Shown here one piece after another: positions 32,416 through 41,407 of a stretch of DNA of 64,000 nt. The stretch's first letter is position 1. Each line of letters opens with the position of its first letter. The position numbers were made by a program, and so were the translations under genes. The stretch spans positions 5,053 through 69,052 of the forward strand of contig CAZOMB010000003.1 in assembly GCA_964581105.1 (NCBI GenBank), in the 5' to 3' direction. The notes below the pieces were generated by a model. That model ran no database searches. It was not told the origin of the DNA and was given only the letters and a program-made list of their open reading frames with translations. This DNA comes from UBA10161 sp964581105. GTDB taxonomy: Archaea > Micrarchaeota > Micrarchaeia > Anstonellales > Anstonellaceae.

Positions 32416-33138
32416 ATGAAAATGCCGAATAAGCGAATTGCAAAAAGGATTGTGCCAGACCCTGAAAGATATGATAAATGGTACAAAAAGCCATTTGGTA
32501 AATATGCTGACAGGCTTGAGAAAAACCTAGTATTGCTCTTCCTGGGCAACGCAAAAGGCATGAAAATACTTGATGTTGGCTGCGGAACAGGCAATTACTG
32601 CCTTCTGCTTGCGAAAATGGGCGCACAAATGACTGGCATAGATTCATCCAGGAAAATGATATCAAGGGCAAAAGAAAAGGCAAAGAGGCAAGGGATCCAG
32701 GCAAAATTCCATATCGGGAGCGCTGAAAGCCTGCCCTTTAAGCCAAAAAGCTTTGATGCTGTTATATCTGTTGCAGCCTGCGAGTTTTTCACTGACATGG
32801 GAAAAGCAGCCGATGAAATGAAGCGCGTAGTTAAAGGTAATGGAAAAATTGTAATCGGGCTGATAAACAAGTGGAGCCTTTATTGCTCTGGAAAGAGGCT
32901 TATAAGCATTTTCAAAGAGGACTCTGTTTACAAGCGCGCAAAGTTTTACAGCATACTTGGGCTGAAGAAAATTTTTGGGGGGGAAGTAAAGTGGGGCAGC
33001 ACGCTTTTTGCGCAGGAGTGGTTCCCTTCCTGGCTTTTGCAGCTTTCATGCAGGTTTGAAGGCATTCTCTCAAAAGTTCTCAAGCCGTTCGGAGCATTTC
33101 TAGTCCTGAAAATAAAGCCAGAAAAGGGGATAAAATGA
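32416..33138 (+). CDS. SAM-dependent methyltransferase (class I)
   Basis: About 240 residues from MKMPNKRIAKRIVPDPERYD. The Rossmann SAM-binding motif is ILDVGCGTGNYCLLLAKMGA, followed by ITGID-like TGIDSSRKMI and ISVAACEFFTDM. Typical of small-molecule methyltransferases of the UbiE/Methyltransf_11 group. The substrate is unknown; in this cluster a metal-cofactor or arsenic-type substrate is conceivable but unsupported. Confidence 0.88.
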   Translation: MKMPNKRIAKRIVPDPERYDKWYKKPFGKYADRLEKNLVLLFLGNAKGMKILDVGCGTGNYCLLLAKMGAQMTGIDSSRKMISRAKEKAKRQGIQAKFHIGSAESLPFKPKSFDAVISVAACEFFTDMGKAADEMKRVVKGNGKIVIGLINKWSLYCSGKRLISIFKEDSVYKRAKFYSILGLKKIFGGEVKWGSTLFAQEWFPSWLLQLSCRFEGILSKVLKPFGAFLVLKIKPEKGIK

Positions 33139-33959
33139 AAATAGCTGTCACTGGAGGCAAAGGAGGCACAGGAAAAACAGTCATAGCAGTGAACCTTGCT
33201 GTTTGCCTTGCAAAGCTTGGGAAAAAAGTCGCTTACCTTGACTGTGATGCAGACTGCCCAAGCTCACACCTTATTGTGGGCGCAAGCCTTCAAAAAAAGG
33301 AAAAAGTCAGCTCATTTTTCCCAATTATCGACAAAAACAAATGCAGGAAATGCGGAATGTGCGTTCAAAACTGTGAGTTTAATGCGCTTTACCAATTGAA
33401 AGGCAAACCCCCTGAACTGGTACAGTCGCTCTGCAGCGGCTGTGGCGCGTGCATGATTGCCTGCCCTTATGGGGCAATAAAAGAAGGGAAAAAAACAATT
33501 GGCTGGACTTTTTCCTTCAGAAAATACGGGGTCCATTTCTTTTCAGGAAAGCTAAAGCCATCAGAGCCTTTGACTGAGAAGATAGTTGATGCAGTAAAGA
33601 AAAGGGGAATGCAGGGAAAATATGACATTATTATTGTGGATACTGCCGCAGGCGCGCACTGCCAGGTTGTTTCTGCTCTTGAGGGATGTGACAAGGCATT
33701 TGCAGTGACAGAGCCGACACTTTTTGGCAGGCACGACCTGAAAGTAATATCAAAAGTCCTGGAAAAAATGAAAATCCAATATGAAATCATTCTCAACAGG
33801 AGCACAATCTCAAAAACCAGGGTAAAGTCAGTGCTTCAAATCCCGTATGACAGGAAAATGATAGAGTGCTATGTTCTTGCAGTGCCGATTGTTGAAAAGT
33901 ACCCAAACCACCCAATTTCAAGAAAAATTGCTGCACTGGCAAAGAGGCTGTTAAAATGA
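33135..33959 (+). CDS. MinD-type ATPase with two 4Fe-4S clusters
   Basis: 274 residues. The deviant Walker A is GGKGGTGKTVIAVNLA and Walker B DIIIVDTAAG. A ferredoxin insert at residues 70-120 carries two full cluster motifs (CRKCGMCVQNC and CSGCGACMIACP). This is the Mrp/NBP35-like P-loop ATPase fused to ferredoxin seen beside NifX/NifB genes; a role in Fe-S cluster carriage is inferred. The last four bases overlap the next MinD gene. Confidence 0.92.
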   Translation: MKIAVTGGKGGTGKTVIAVNLAVCLAKLGKKVAYLDCDADCPSSHLIVGASLQKKEKVSSFFPIIDKNKCRKCGMCVQNCEFNALYQLKGKPPELVQSLCSGCGACMIACPYGAIKEGKKTIGWTFSFRKYGVHFFSGKLKPSEPLTEKIVDAVKKRGMQGKYDIIIVDTAAGAHCQVVSALEGCDKAFAVTEPTLFGRHDLKVISKVLEKMKIQYEIILNRSTISKTRVKSVLQIPYDRKMIECYVLAVPIVEKYPNHPISRKIAALAKRLLK

Positions 33960-34843
33960 AAATAGTTATCTTCAGCGGAAAAGGAGGAACAGGAAAGTCA
34001 GTTGTTGCCTCATCCCTTGCTCTTGGCCTTAGGGAAAATATTGTTCTTGTTGATGCTGATTCTGACTGCCCAAACCAGCATTTGCTGTTCCCAGGGAAAG
34101 TTTTGAGGAGGGAAAAGCTTTATTTGACAAAGTTTGCTGTTATTGGAAAGGGCTGCAAGGGGGCAAAAGGGATTGAAAAAGTGTGCAGGTTCGGCGCAAT
34201 AAAAACAATCAATGGGAAGCCAACTGTTGACAAGGGAAAATGCGAAGGCTGCGGAGCCTGCGTCCTTGTCTGCCCGAAGGGCACTGCAAAACTTGTGCCA
34301 AAGCTGACAGGAAAGCTTATTGTTTCACAAACAGGGAATTTCCCCCTTGTTTGTGCAAGGCTTGAGCCAGGCGAGTCAGGCACAGGGAAGCTTGTTTTCA
34401 AGGCAAAGGAGGCAGCTGAAGAGATTGCAAGGCAAAACAGGATAAACACAACGCTTATTGATGCGCCTGCTGGGATTGGCTGCCCTGTAATAGCTGCTGT
34501 TGGGGGCTGTGATTATGCTCTAGGGGTGGTTGAGCCGACACAGGCAAGCATAGCAAACCTTGAAAGGGCGCTTGAGGTTGTGAAGCACTTCAAAGTTCCG
34601 TTCTCAATAATCCTGAACAAGGAGGGAATCTCAAAAAAATATGAAAAGGAGATTAAAAGAAAATTCAGGGGAAAGCTTATTGCAAAAATACCTCATGACA
34701 AAGAAGTGCCCCTTCTTCTTGCAAAAGGGGTGCCCCCGATAAAAGGAAAGGGGAAGGCTGCAAAAGCCCTGCGGCAATTTGTTAATGCGGTTGAAAAAGG
34801 AACATATAAAAGCCAAGCCATCGTTGGGAGAAGACATGGCTAA
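33956..34843 (+). CDS. MinD-type ATPase with one intact 4Fe-4S cluster
   Basis: 295 residues, paralogue of the upstream gene: Walker A GKGGTGKSVVASSLA, switch-like TTLIDAPAGIGC. In the ferredoxin insert the second cluster motif is intact (CEGCGACVLVCP), but the first reads CKGAKGIEKVC, with Cys 2 and 3 replaced by Ala and Ile, so it probably binds only one cluster. The pair is likely a heterodimer. It overlaps the start of the next gene. Confidence 0.92.
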   Translation: MKIVIFSGKGGTGKSVVASSLALGLRENIVLVDADSDCPNQHLLFPGKVLRREKLYLTKFAVIGKGCKGAKGIEKVCRFGAIKTINGKPTVDKGKCEGCGACVLVCPKGTAKLVPKLTGKLIVSQTGNFPLVCARLEPGESGTGKLVFKAKEAAEEIARQNRINTTLIDAPAGIGCPVIAAVGGCDYALGVVEPTQASIANLERALEVVKHFKVPFSIILNKEGISKKYEKEIKRKFRGKLIAKIPHDKEVPLLLAKGVPPIKGKGKAAKALRQFVNAVEKGTYKSQAIVGRRHG

Positions 34844-35321
34844 GACTGTGTTTTTGCTTTTGTTGCTTTTCGGGGTGCTGTTTGCAGACATCGGGCCATC
34901 CCCTGAGCCGCCGCAGGTCAGCATCCAGTTAACCGAAGCTGGAAACCCGTACTCAGGCAGCATTTCCATAAGTTATGTGTGCAGTGTGCCCAATGAAAAT
35001 AGTGACACAGGCCCAATGGGCCAGCGAGCGATTGAGCTTTCCTGCAGTAATGGCATTTGCACAAATGAAGGATGGTTTTACAAGCTCAACCCCTGCTTTT
35101 CAGGAAGCCAAGGCTATTTTTCCTATGAATGGAAAGAAGATAACATGAGCACAGATGATTTTGCACTGCAGTCTTCCAATGAATATGGGTTTGAGCTTGA
35201 GCTTTCTGATGCAAGCCTTGCAAGCAGGCCTCCAAAGAAAAAGGAAGCCGGCTTTTGCCTTGCGCCTGGCCTTCTTGCAATCTTTCTTCTGGGCCTGGTT
35301 TTCACAAGAAGCTGGCAATAG
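34836..35321 (+). CDS. Secreted/membrane protein with C-terminal helix
   Basis: 161 residues from ATG 34836 (GGGAGAAG upstream), overlapping the MinD gene by 8 bases. Signal peptide AKTVFLLLLLFGVLFA, exported Cys-containing domain (PEPPQVSIQLTE, six Cys), and a C-terminal transmembrane helix (GLLAIFLLGLVFT). Appears to be a two-gene unit with the next membrane protein. Function unknown. Confidence 0.75.
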   Translation: MAKTVFLLLLLFGVLFADIGPSPEPPQVSIQLTEAGNPYSGSISISYVCSVPNENSDTGPMGQRAIELSCSNGICTNEGWFYKLNPCFSGSQGYFSYEWKEDNMSTDDFALQSSNEYGFELELSDASLASRPPKKKEAGFCLAPGLLAIFLLGLVFTRSWQ

Positions 35322-35353
35322 CAAATTTAACAATTGCCTGCCAAGATTTCCTG

Positions 35354-35674
35354 TTGGATTTTTTATTGGCCCTTGTGCTGACACTTGCAATTGAGACGGC
35401 TTTGCTCTACTTGCTGCTTTGCAAAAAATACCCCACTCTGCTGATTGCCAAAAATGCCGCAATAGCGAATCTGATTACTCTTCCCTTTGTCTGGTTTGTG
35501 TTTCCAGCACTTTCCCTTTCCTGGGCACTGCATACAGCAGCTGCCGAGCTTTTCGCCTTTTTTACAGAAGCAGGAGTTTACAGGTTGCTTTTCAAAAAAA
35601 TCGGGTGGAAGAAGGCAATATTGGCAAGCCTTGCATGCAATCTGCTCTCATTTGTAGCATGGCTGATTCTTTGA
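35354..35674 (+). CDS. Integral membrane protein, four helices
   Basis: About 106 residues if the TTG at 35354 is the start; the true start is unclear because no ATG precedes the first helix and the frame overlaps the previous gene. Hydrophobic segments: FLLALVLTLAIETALLYLL, AAIANLITLPFVWFVFPAL, LHTAAAELFAFFTEAGVY and ILASLACNLLSFVAWLIL. A Glu in the first helix and one in the third are notable. Probably partner of the 34836 gene product. Confidence 0.65.
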   Translation: MDFLLALVLTLAIETALLYLLLCKKYPTLLIAKNAAIANLITLPFVWFVFPALSLSWALHTAAAELFAFFTEAGVYRLLFKKIGWKKAILASLACNLLSFVAWLIL

Positions 35675-35737
35675 TTGGCATGTTGTTTGGCTCCCCTAAT
35701 GCAAAAGAAATTAAACCTCACCTGTGAAACTAGGGAT

Positions 35738-36346
35738 ATGAAGACAAGCGTGCTTGTGGTCATTCTCATTGCCGTTGCGCTTGCAGTGGCCTTTTTCATA
35801 TTCTCAAAGCCAGCATACCCCCTCACAGAAGAGGACGCAGTAAAGTTCTTTTTGGAGGATTTGCAGGAAAAATACCCGTCAGCAGATGTAAGGGAGGTGA
35901 TTGAGATATCTCCAGTCACAACCTCCAATGGCGAGCCATATTACCAGCTCAAGGCAAGGGTCACAAACGGGCTTGCGACCCCATGCCCAGAAAGGATACA
36001 TGTTTACTATGACTATCCTCCAAAGAACTTTGTTTCCCAGCCGCCAGAATACATAACAAAGGGATGTGAAGTGTGCATAAATGAGCCAGTCTGCATAATT
36101 GCATTTCCAGAAGAGGCAGTGATAGCCTCGCACACCTATATTGGGGCAGAGGCTGTTTCTGATTTTATCAAGCAAAACTCTGATGCAGCTGCAGAGCCGG
36201 TGTTTGCTGATGAATATGGGGAATATTCAGGGGTTTGGCTTGTAAAGTGGGCCTCTTCCTCAAGCAGCATTTCCTATATTGTGGTGCTTTCAAAGTCCCA
36301 AAACACTGTTCTTGAGGTAATCCAGGAGCAGGAAACTGAAGCCTAA
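35738..36346 (+). CDS. Membrane-anchored exported protein
   Basis: 202 residues from ATG 35738 with GGGAT upstream. One N-terminal helix (SVLVVILIAVALAVAFFIF) then an external domain with two close Cys pairs (TPCPERI; CEVCINEPVC). No family recognised. Last gene of the DUF134/MinD cluster; its stop overlaps the convergent ABCE1 stop by 4 bases. Confidence 0.75.
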   Translation: MKTSVLVVILIAVALAVAFFIFSKPAYPLTEEDAVKFFLEDLQEKYPSADVREVIEISPVTTSNGEPYYQLKARVTNGLATPCPERIHVYYDYPPKNFVSQPPEYITKGCEVCINEPVCIIAFPEEAVIASHTYIGAEAVSDFIKQNSDAAAEPVFADEYGEYSGVWLVKWASSSSSISYIVVLSKSQNTVLEVIQEQETEA

Positions 36347-38109
36347 TTTTCATAGTAATAGTATTCTCCTGCTTGTTTTTGCTCCCTGTCAAGCGCTGAG
36401 TCAGGCTTGTTTATCCTTGGCCTTTTGCTGTCCTTGTCACGTCTTAAGGTTATTTTTGCATTTTCCAAAAACCTGTTCATGCTTTGCTTTTTTTCAGCAG
36501 GCTTTGTAGCTTTTCCTTTTTTCCCAGGCTCACCTTCAAATATCATCATCCTTGAGGAAACAGCATCCAAAAGAACAAGGTCATGGTCTATTACAAATGC
36601 TGCCTTTTTTGAGCCTGTTATGAGCTTTTGCAGTAAATCAGCAAATTCCAGCCTTTGCTCAATATCAAGAAATGCTGAAGGCTCGTCAAACAGGTAAATG
36701 TCTGCTTCCCTCGAGAGTGAAAGAGCAATTGAAACTCTTTGGAGCTCTCCTCCTGAAAGGTCGGAAAGTTTGCTTTGCATGAGCTTTCCTATGCCGAGCT
36801 TTTCTTTTGCCTTTTCTGAAAAAACAGCATCAAGCCCCTCTTCAGCGAAAAGCTTCCCAACCTCAACATTTTTCTCTGCCTTTATGTATTGGGGCTTGTA
36901 GGACATTTTTATTGCAAGCTTTTCTTTCATATTGTCAGGCTTTTGAACACCTGCAAGCATTTTCATGAATATTGACTTTCCAATTGCATTTTCACCAAGT
37001 ATTCCAATTACTTCTCCTTCTTTTATTTCGCCTGCCTCTGATGAAAAAGAGAACAGGTCAAATTTCTTTTCAAAAGCAGGATAAGTTGGCTTGGAAGGGG
37101 AAGAAACAGCCCCTGCTGATGAGACTGAAAAGCTTATTGAATGGTTTCTAAAGCGAGTATTTTCATCCTTCAAAAACCCGTCCAAATACTCGTTTATTCC
37201 GCTTCTTGCTGCCTTTACTCCTGAAACAACTCCATAGGCATTGTCCTGTCCATAAAAAACATGGACATAGTCAGAAAGATAGTCAAATACAGCCAAATCA
37301 TGCTCAATTACAATGACTCTTTTTTCTGAAGCAAGCTCTTTTAGTGCCCTTGCGCAGGCAAGCCTCTGGCTTATGTCCAGGTAAGCTGCCGGCTCGTCAA
37401 AGTAGTACAGGTCAGCATCCTTGCAATAAGCAGCTGCAATTGCCAGCCTTTGAAGCTCGCCTCCTGACAAATCAGACACATTTTTTTCCATTATGCTCTC
37501 AAGGGAAAATGCTTTTACTGCCTTTTGCAGAACTCCTCTTTCATCATTTTTCTCAATGAGCTTTTTCGCATTTCCCTTGAAAACCTCAGGTATTTTGTAT
37601 ATGTTTTGCGGCTTTAGGGAAACTTTTAGCTTTTTCTCATGCAATGTCCTGAAATAATTCTGAAGCTCTGGCGAAAGTTTCTCAAGAACCTGCTTTTTTG
37701 ATAGCTTGGCATCAAAATCAGCAAAATTAGGCTGCAAATGGTTTGCCATAAGCTTTATTGCAGTGCTTTTACCAATCCCATTCTTTCCAATTAAGCCTAC
37801 AACTCCTTTTTGGGGCATTGGGAGCCCATAAAGCCTGAAAGCATTTATCCCGTATTGGTAAATCGGCTCTTCCTTTTCTTCAGGCAAATTGATTATTGTA
37901 ATGCAGTTTGCTGGGCATTTTTTCGGGCATATGCCGCATCCTGTGCAAAGCTGCTCTGATATTACTGGGAAGCCTTGCTTGTCAACAACAACAGTGTCCT
38001 CGCCCATTCTCACCCCTGGGCAGCATTTCAGGCATGCATAGCCGCACTTTTCCTTTAGGCATAAGTCCCTGTCTATTATTGCTATCCTTGTTTTTCCCTT
38101 GAATTTCAT
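36343..38109 (-). CDS. ABCE1 / RNase L inhibitor, ribosome recycling ATPase
   Basis: 588 residues from MKFKGKTRIAIIDRDLC. The N-terminal Fe-S domain has eight Cys (KEKCGYACLKCCPG, CTGCGICPKKCPANC). Two ABC domains follow: Walker A GKNGIGKSTAIKL with signature LSGGELQRLAIA, and GENAIGKSIFMKM with LSGGELQRVSIA. It splits ribosomes after termination or aPelota-mediated rescue; pelota lies 2.3 kb away. All catalytic motifs are intact. Confidence 0.97.
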   Translation of the reverse strand: MKFKGKTRIAIIDRDLCLKEKCGYACLKCCPGVRMGEDTVVVDKQGFPVISEQLCTGCGICPKKCPANCITIINLPEEKEEPIYQYGINAFRLYGLPMPQKGVVGLIGKNGIGKSTAIKLMANHLQPNFADFDAKLSKKQVLEKLSPELQNYFRTLHEKKLKVSLKPQNIYKIPEVFKGNAKKLIEKNDERGVLQKAVKAFSLESIMEKNVSDLSGGELQRLAIAAAYCKDADLYYFDEPAAYLDISQRLACARALKELASEKRVIVIEHDLAVFDYLSDYVHVFYGQDNAYGVVSGVKAARSGINEYLDGFLKDENTRFRNHSISFSVSSAGAVSSPSKPTYPAFEKKFDLFSFSSEAGEIKEGEVIGILGENAIGKSIFMKMLAGVQKPDNMKEKLAIKMSYKPQYIKAEKNVEVGKLFAEEGLDAVFSEKAKEKLGIGKLMQSKLSDLSGGELQRVSIALSLSREADIYLFDEPSAFLDIEQRLEFADLLQKLITGSKKAAFVIDHDLVLLDAVSSRMMIFEGEPGKKGKATKPAEKKQSMNRFLENAKITLRRDKDSKRPRINKPDSALDREQKQAGEYYYYEN

Positions 38110-38245
38110 TTCAATCACTAATCCCATATTCTCTTATGCTCTTTAATACCTTGTTTGTCGCTATAAGTAGAACAATATGTTTAAATACCCTTTCAACCAT
38201 ATCCAAACACGTGCCCTCATAGGCACTGTGTGGGAGGAGACATTT

Positions 38246-39178
38246 ATGGTAATGAGAAGTCTTACAAATTTCAAGCAGCCTTTCTTGAAGCAGTTTGTTG
38301 ACTTAAAAGGAAATGACAGAAAAAACGCCATAAGAGAGATAATTAGGATAAAGAATAGTGTTATTGATTTGCCCCCAGATATACTTAAAAAAACTGAAGA
38401 AAAGAGGCAGATGGGTTTTACAATTTCTGAGGAAATAAAAGAATTAAAGCCAATTGATGGAGATGGAGTCCTAGAGCTTAAGGAAGTGATGAATATCCGG
38501 GAATTTATGAGGCTTGTGGAACTAATTATAGACAAAGATTCTCCCTATGGTGATGAAAGAAGTGCTAATTGGGCGAGTGAAGAAATAGAGAGAAAGATAG
38601 AACGTAAGCAAAAGCGCTGCGATCAGACTGCAAAAGAACTAGGTTATGACCACCCATTATCTCTTTCACTTAAGGATGTCACTATAGCTATGAGAGCAGC
38701 ATATGCTAAGACGCTTACAAGTTCGAAAAAGCTTAGCCTACCACAACTCCATTACAAAGCCCTTTCAGAAAATATAAGTTATAATCACGCAGCACAAAAA
38801 AAGAGATTGAATTTCTTGGAAAAGACAATCACAAATTTCCTTCTTCCAGGAGGAACAATACTGATCGCAGTGGGGGCGGTTGTCACCAAGTACTGGGGAA
38901 ACTTAGTAGAATGGACCAAATCATTAGTGCCACCACAAAAACAAACCCTGCTAGATCTTATTGAAGTGGCTAGTAATATTATTGGGCCAGGTCTTGCTTT
39001 GGCAGCAACATATTTTAGCCGCAAAGCTATAGCAAACAAGTTTAACAAAAAGAAGCAGGCTGTGGATAAAAATGAATATGAAGAAAAGCAAAGTCTAGAA
39101 GAAGAGAGGCTGGCGATGGTTAAGAGGGAGAAAAACGGAGTAAGAAAGGAGCTAAAAGATGTTTATAGTTCAAACTAA
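38246..39178 (+). CDS. Helical protein with membrane hairpin, unknown
   Basis: 310 residues from MVMRSLTNFKQPFLKQFVDL (GGGAGGAGAC upstream; TATA-like TTTAAATA about 65 bases upstream). Highly charged helical N-terminal 200 residues, then two hydrophobic segments (NFLLPGGTILIAVGAVVTKY and IIGPGLALAATYFS) and a charged coiled C-terminus. No family recognised; A+T-rich compared with neighbours. Same overall design as 39350-40333. Confidence 0.7.
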   Translation: MVMRSLTNFKQPFLKQFVDLKGNDRKNAIREIIRIKNSVIDLPPDILKKTEEKRQMGFTISEEIKELKPIDGDGVLELKEVMNIREFMRLVELIIDKDSPYGDERSANWASEEIERKIERKQKRCDQTAKELGYDHPLSLSLKDVTIAMRAAYAKTLTSSKKLSLPQLHYKALSENISYNHAAQKKRLNFLEKTITNFLLPGGTILIAVGAVVTKYWGNLVEWTKSLVPPQKQTLLDLIEVASNIIGPGLALAATYFSRKAIANKFNKKKQAVDKNEYEEKQSLEEERLAMVKREKNGVRKELKDVYSSN

Positions 39179-39276
39179 AATCTACTGAAAATTCAACCTA
39201 ATTTTTGCTTTTATTTCTTTTGGCTTGGGCTTTGCCGAAGCTGGTCCTGTCAGTTGTCCAATGTCGTAAAATGTAC

Positions 39277-39292
39277 AGATAAAGCTTTATCT
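39277..39292. promoter_or_regulatory. Perfect palindrome upstream of 39350 gene
   Basis: AGATAAAGCTTTATCT, a perfect 16-bp palindrome about 10 bases upstream of a TATA-like TAATATATAG (39302-39311). Position suits an activator or BRE-proximal regulator site; function is inferred. Confidence 0.4.
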
Positions 39293-39349
39293 TTTTCGGA
39301 TGTAATATATAGTGCATGACAGTCCGACAGAGGTGCGGAATATGTGGGG

Positions 39350-40333
39350 ATGTACGCAGTTCTGTCCAAGCCAGGTAAGGGCAATGGCACAGAACTAAAA
39401 AACAAAACAGCTTCTTCTCATGCATTAGACAAAAAGCTAAAGTCTGACAAAGAAAAAAAGCTCTTTACACCAAAGAGAAAAAGAAAAGAATTCTCAAAGC
39501 AAGACTCAGAACGCGACAAGACAAGCATGTTCAAAAGAAAGCAGCTTGACTTTGAGCTTAATGCCCCAATCAGCCTTGAGCAGACAAAAGAAATGGCAAT
39601 GTACTATTACCTAAAATGGAGGCAAACCAAAGAGCCTGAAAGCAGGGAAATAGACATGAAGCTTAAGTCATATGCCCCAAGCTATGCAGATAAGATACTA
39701 ACAATGCTAAGGGACAATGGAAATAGCGGGAAAAAGGCGCGCAGGTTCCTGTTTGACGCAAAAAAGATTGCAATGGGCTCTGCAGCAAAAATAGTACACA
39801 GGAAAAAGGAGCTTCTTGCAAAGCTTGATGAAATTGAAAGCCAAAAGAAGGGGGCTTTCTTGCAGCTTGAAAAAGAAAAGAAAAAGAGCCTTGCAGCCAC
39901 AAAAGAGTTCTACTCACGAAAGGACAAGTTTCTTGATGGGCTCCGCTCAAAGAAATTTGTTACTCTTGAAAAGTACATGAGAATTGCAGTGCCGCTTGGG
40001 GGAGGAATAGCTGCATTTATAGCAGGAGCATCCCCTGAAATTGTAGCAGGTGCAGTTGCGGCTGGCTGGCTTTTGCTCAAAGGCTTTAAAATAGCAATAA
40101 TTGACTGGCATCTTGGCATGGTGAAAAACAGGATTCCAAAAAGGGAGGAGAAGAAAATCAGGAAAACAAATGATAAAATAAGCAAGAAAAAGGACCAAGT
40201 TCAGGATGATTACATTTATCAGAAAAAGTGGCATGTGGAAAAGTTTAAAGAGCAAAGAAAAGCAATACTTGAAAAGCTTGAAAAAGATTATGCAAAGCTT
40301 CTTGACAAGCACAGCTACTGGGCCTTCAACTAA
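39350..40333 (+). CDS. Coiled-coil protein with membrane hairpin, unknown
   Basis: 327 residues from MYAVLSKPGKG. Basic disordered start, long helices (MGSAAKIVHRKKELLAKLDE), a glycine-rich hydrophobic hairpin (AVPLGGGIAAFIAGASPEIV then AGAVAAGWLLLKGF), and a strongly charged helical tail (KKDQVQDDYIYQKKWHVEKF). The hairpin and following segment (DWHLGMVKNRI) resemble residues 710-770 of the giant protein at 47568. No known family. Confidence 0.7.
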   Translation: MYAVLSKPGKGNGTELKNKTASSHALDKKLKSDKEKKLFTPKRKRKEFSKQDSERDKTSMFKRKQLDFELNAPISLEQTKEMAMYYYLKWRQTKEPESREIDMKLKSYAPSYADKILTMLRDNGNSGKKARRFLFDAKKIAMGSAAKIVHRKKELLAKLDEIESQKKGAFLQLEKEKKKSLAATKEFYSRKDKFLDGLRSKKFVTLEKYMRIAVPLGGGIAAFIAGASPEIVAGAVAAGWLLLKGFKIAIIDWHLGMVKNRIPKREEKKIRKTNDKISKKKDQVQDDYIYQKKWHVEKFKEQRKAILEKLEKDYAKLLDKHSYWAFN

Positions 40334-40366
40334 CCCTTAAAAGCATCTGCAAACACTTGTTTTGCC

Positions 40367-41407
40367 ATGAGAATAGTGAAGCAGAATGCAAAAGAAGGGG
40401 AAATAAGACTCACTCCAGAGAATTTGGAGGACTTGTGGCACATTGAAAGGATACTCTCATCAGGCGACCAAATAGTTTCAAAGAGCTGGAGGCGCTTTAA
40501 AGCAACAGAAACAGATGCAGGAGAGAAAAAGCCAGTCACAATAAGGCTTGAGGCAGAAAAAGTGGAGTTTGCAAAATATGCAAACAGGCTAAGGGTAACT
40601 GGAAAGATAATTGAGGGAACGCCAGTAGAATTTGTTCAAAAAGGCTCTTACCACACAATAGACATTGAGCCTGGATTTCCTGTTTCAATAATAAAGAAAA
40701 AGTGGATGAATCATCAGCTCATGAGAATAAGGCAGGCAGTAAAAGAAACAAAAAGGCCAAAGTTGGGCATACTTGTGCTTGATGAAAAAGCAGCGCTTTA
40801 TGCCACTTTGCGGGGATTTGGAGTACAGTATGAGATTGAGCTTGAAAACAAGGCATCAAAAAAAGACAAGAATTTTGAGGAAAAGAATACAGCATTTTAC
40901 AATGAGATAATCAAAAAGCTTGTTTCATCAAAAGTAGGGAGAATAATAGTTGCAGGCCCTGGCTTTGGAAAAGAAAACCTATTCAAGTTCATAAAACAAA
41001 AAGAGCCTGAGCTTGCAAAAAGGATTGTTCTTGAGTACTGCTCATCTGCAGAAAGGACCGGGGTTAATGAGCTTTTGAAATCGGGAGCAATCTCAAAGCT
41101 TGTTGAAGGCGAAAGAACAGCGCAAGAGCTTGAGCTAATGGAGAAGTTTTCAGCTGAAATTGGGAAACAAAGCGGGTTAGCAGCTTATGGGCTTGAGCAA
41201 GTGAAAGCAGCTGTAAATTACTCAGCTGTTGGTACTCTAATGGTGCTTGATGAACTGCTTAGGAGCAATAAGCAAGTTGAGCAAATTGTGGAGCAAGCAG
41301 AAAAAAAGAAAGTAAAGCTTGTCATTTTCTCGCATGAGTCAGATGGGGGAGGGCAGCTAGAGGGCTTTGGCGGGTTTGCTGCTTTATTGAGATTCAAGAT
41401 ACGGTAA
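40367..41407 (+). CDS. pelA: aPelota, mRNA surveillance and ribosome rescue
   Basis: 346 residues, normal length. N-terminal RNA-binding domain (MRIVKQNAKEGEIRLTPENL, LWHIERILSSGDQI), central eRF1 domain 2-like (LGILVLDEKAALYATLRGFG, IVAGPGFGKENL), and domain 3 (VGTLMVLDELLRSNKQVEQI, FSHESDGGGQL). It lacks the GGQ of eRF1, as expected. Binds stalled ribosomes with aEF1A and hands over to ABCE1. The stop is one base from the convergent rfcS stop. Confidence 0.97.
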   Translation: MRIVKQNAKEGEIRLTPENLEDLWHIERILSSGDQIVSKSWRRFKATETDAGEKKPVTIRLEAEKVEFAKYANRLRVTGKIIEGTPVEFVQKGSYHTIDIEPGFPVSIIKKKWMNHQLMRIRQAVKETKRPKLGILVLDEKAALYATLRGFGVQYEIELENKASKKDKNFEEKNTAFYNEIIKKLVSSKVGRIIVAGPGFGKENLFKFIKQKEPELAKRIVLEYCSSAERTGVNELLKSGAISKLVEGERTAQELELMEKFSAEIGKQSGLAAYGLEQVKAAVNYSAVGTLMVLDELLRSNKQVEQIVEQAEKKKVKLVIFSHESDGGGQLEGFGGFAALLRFKIR

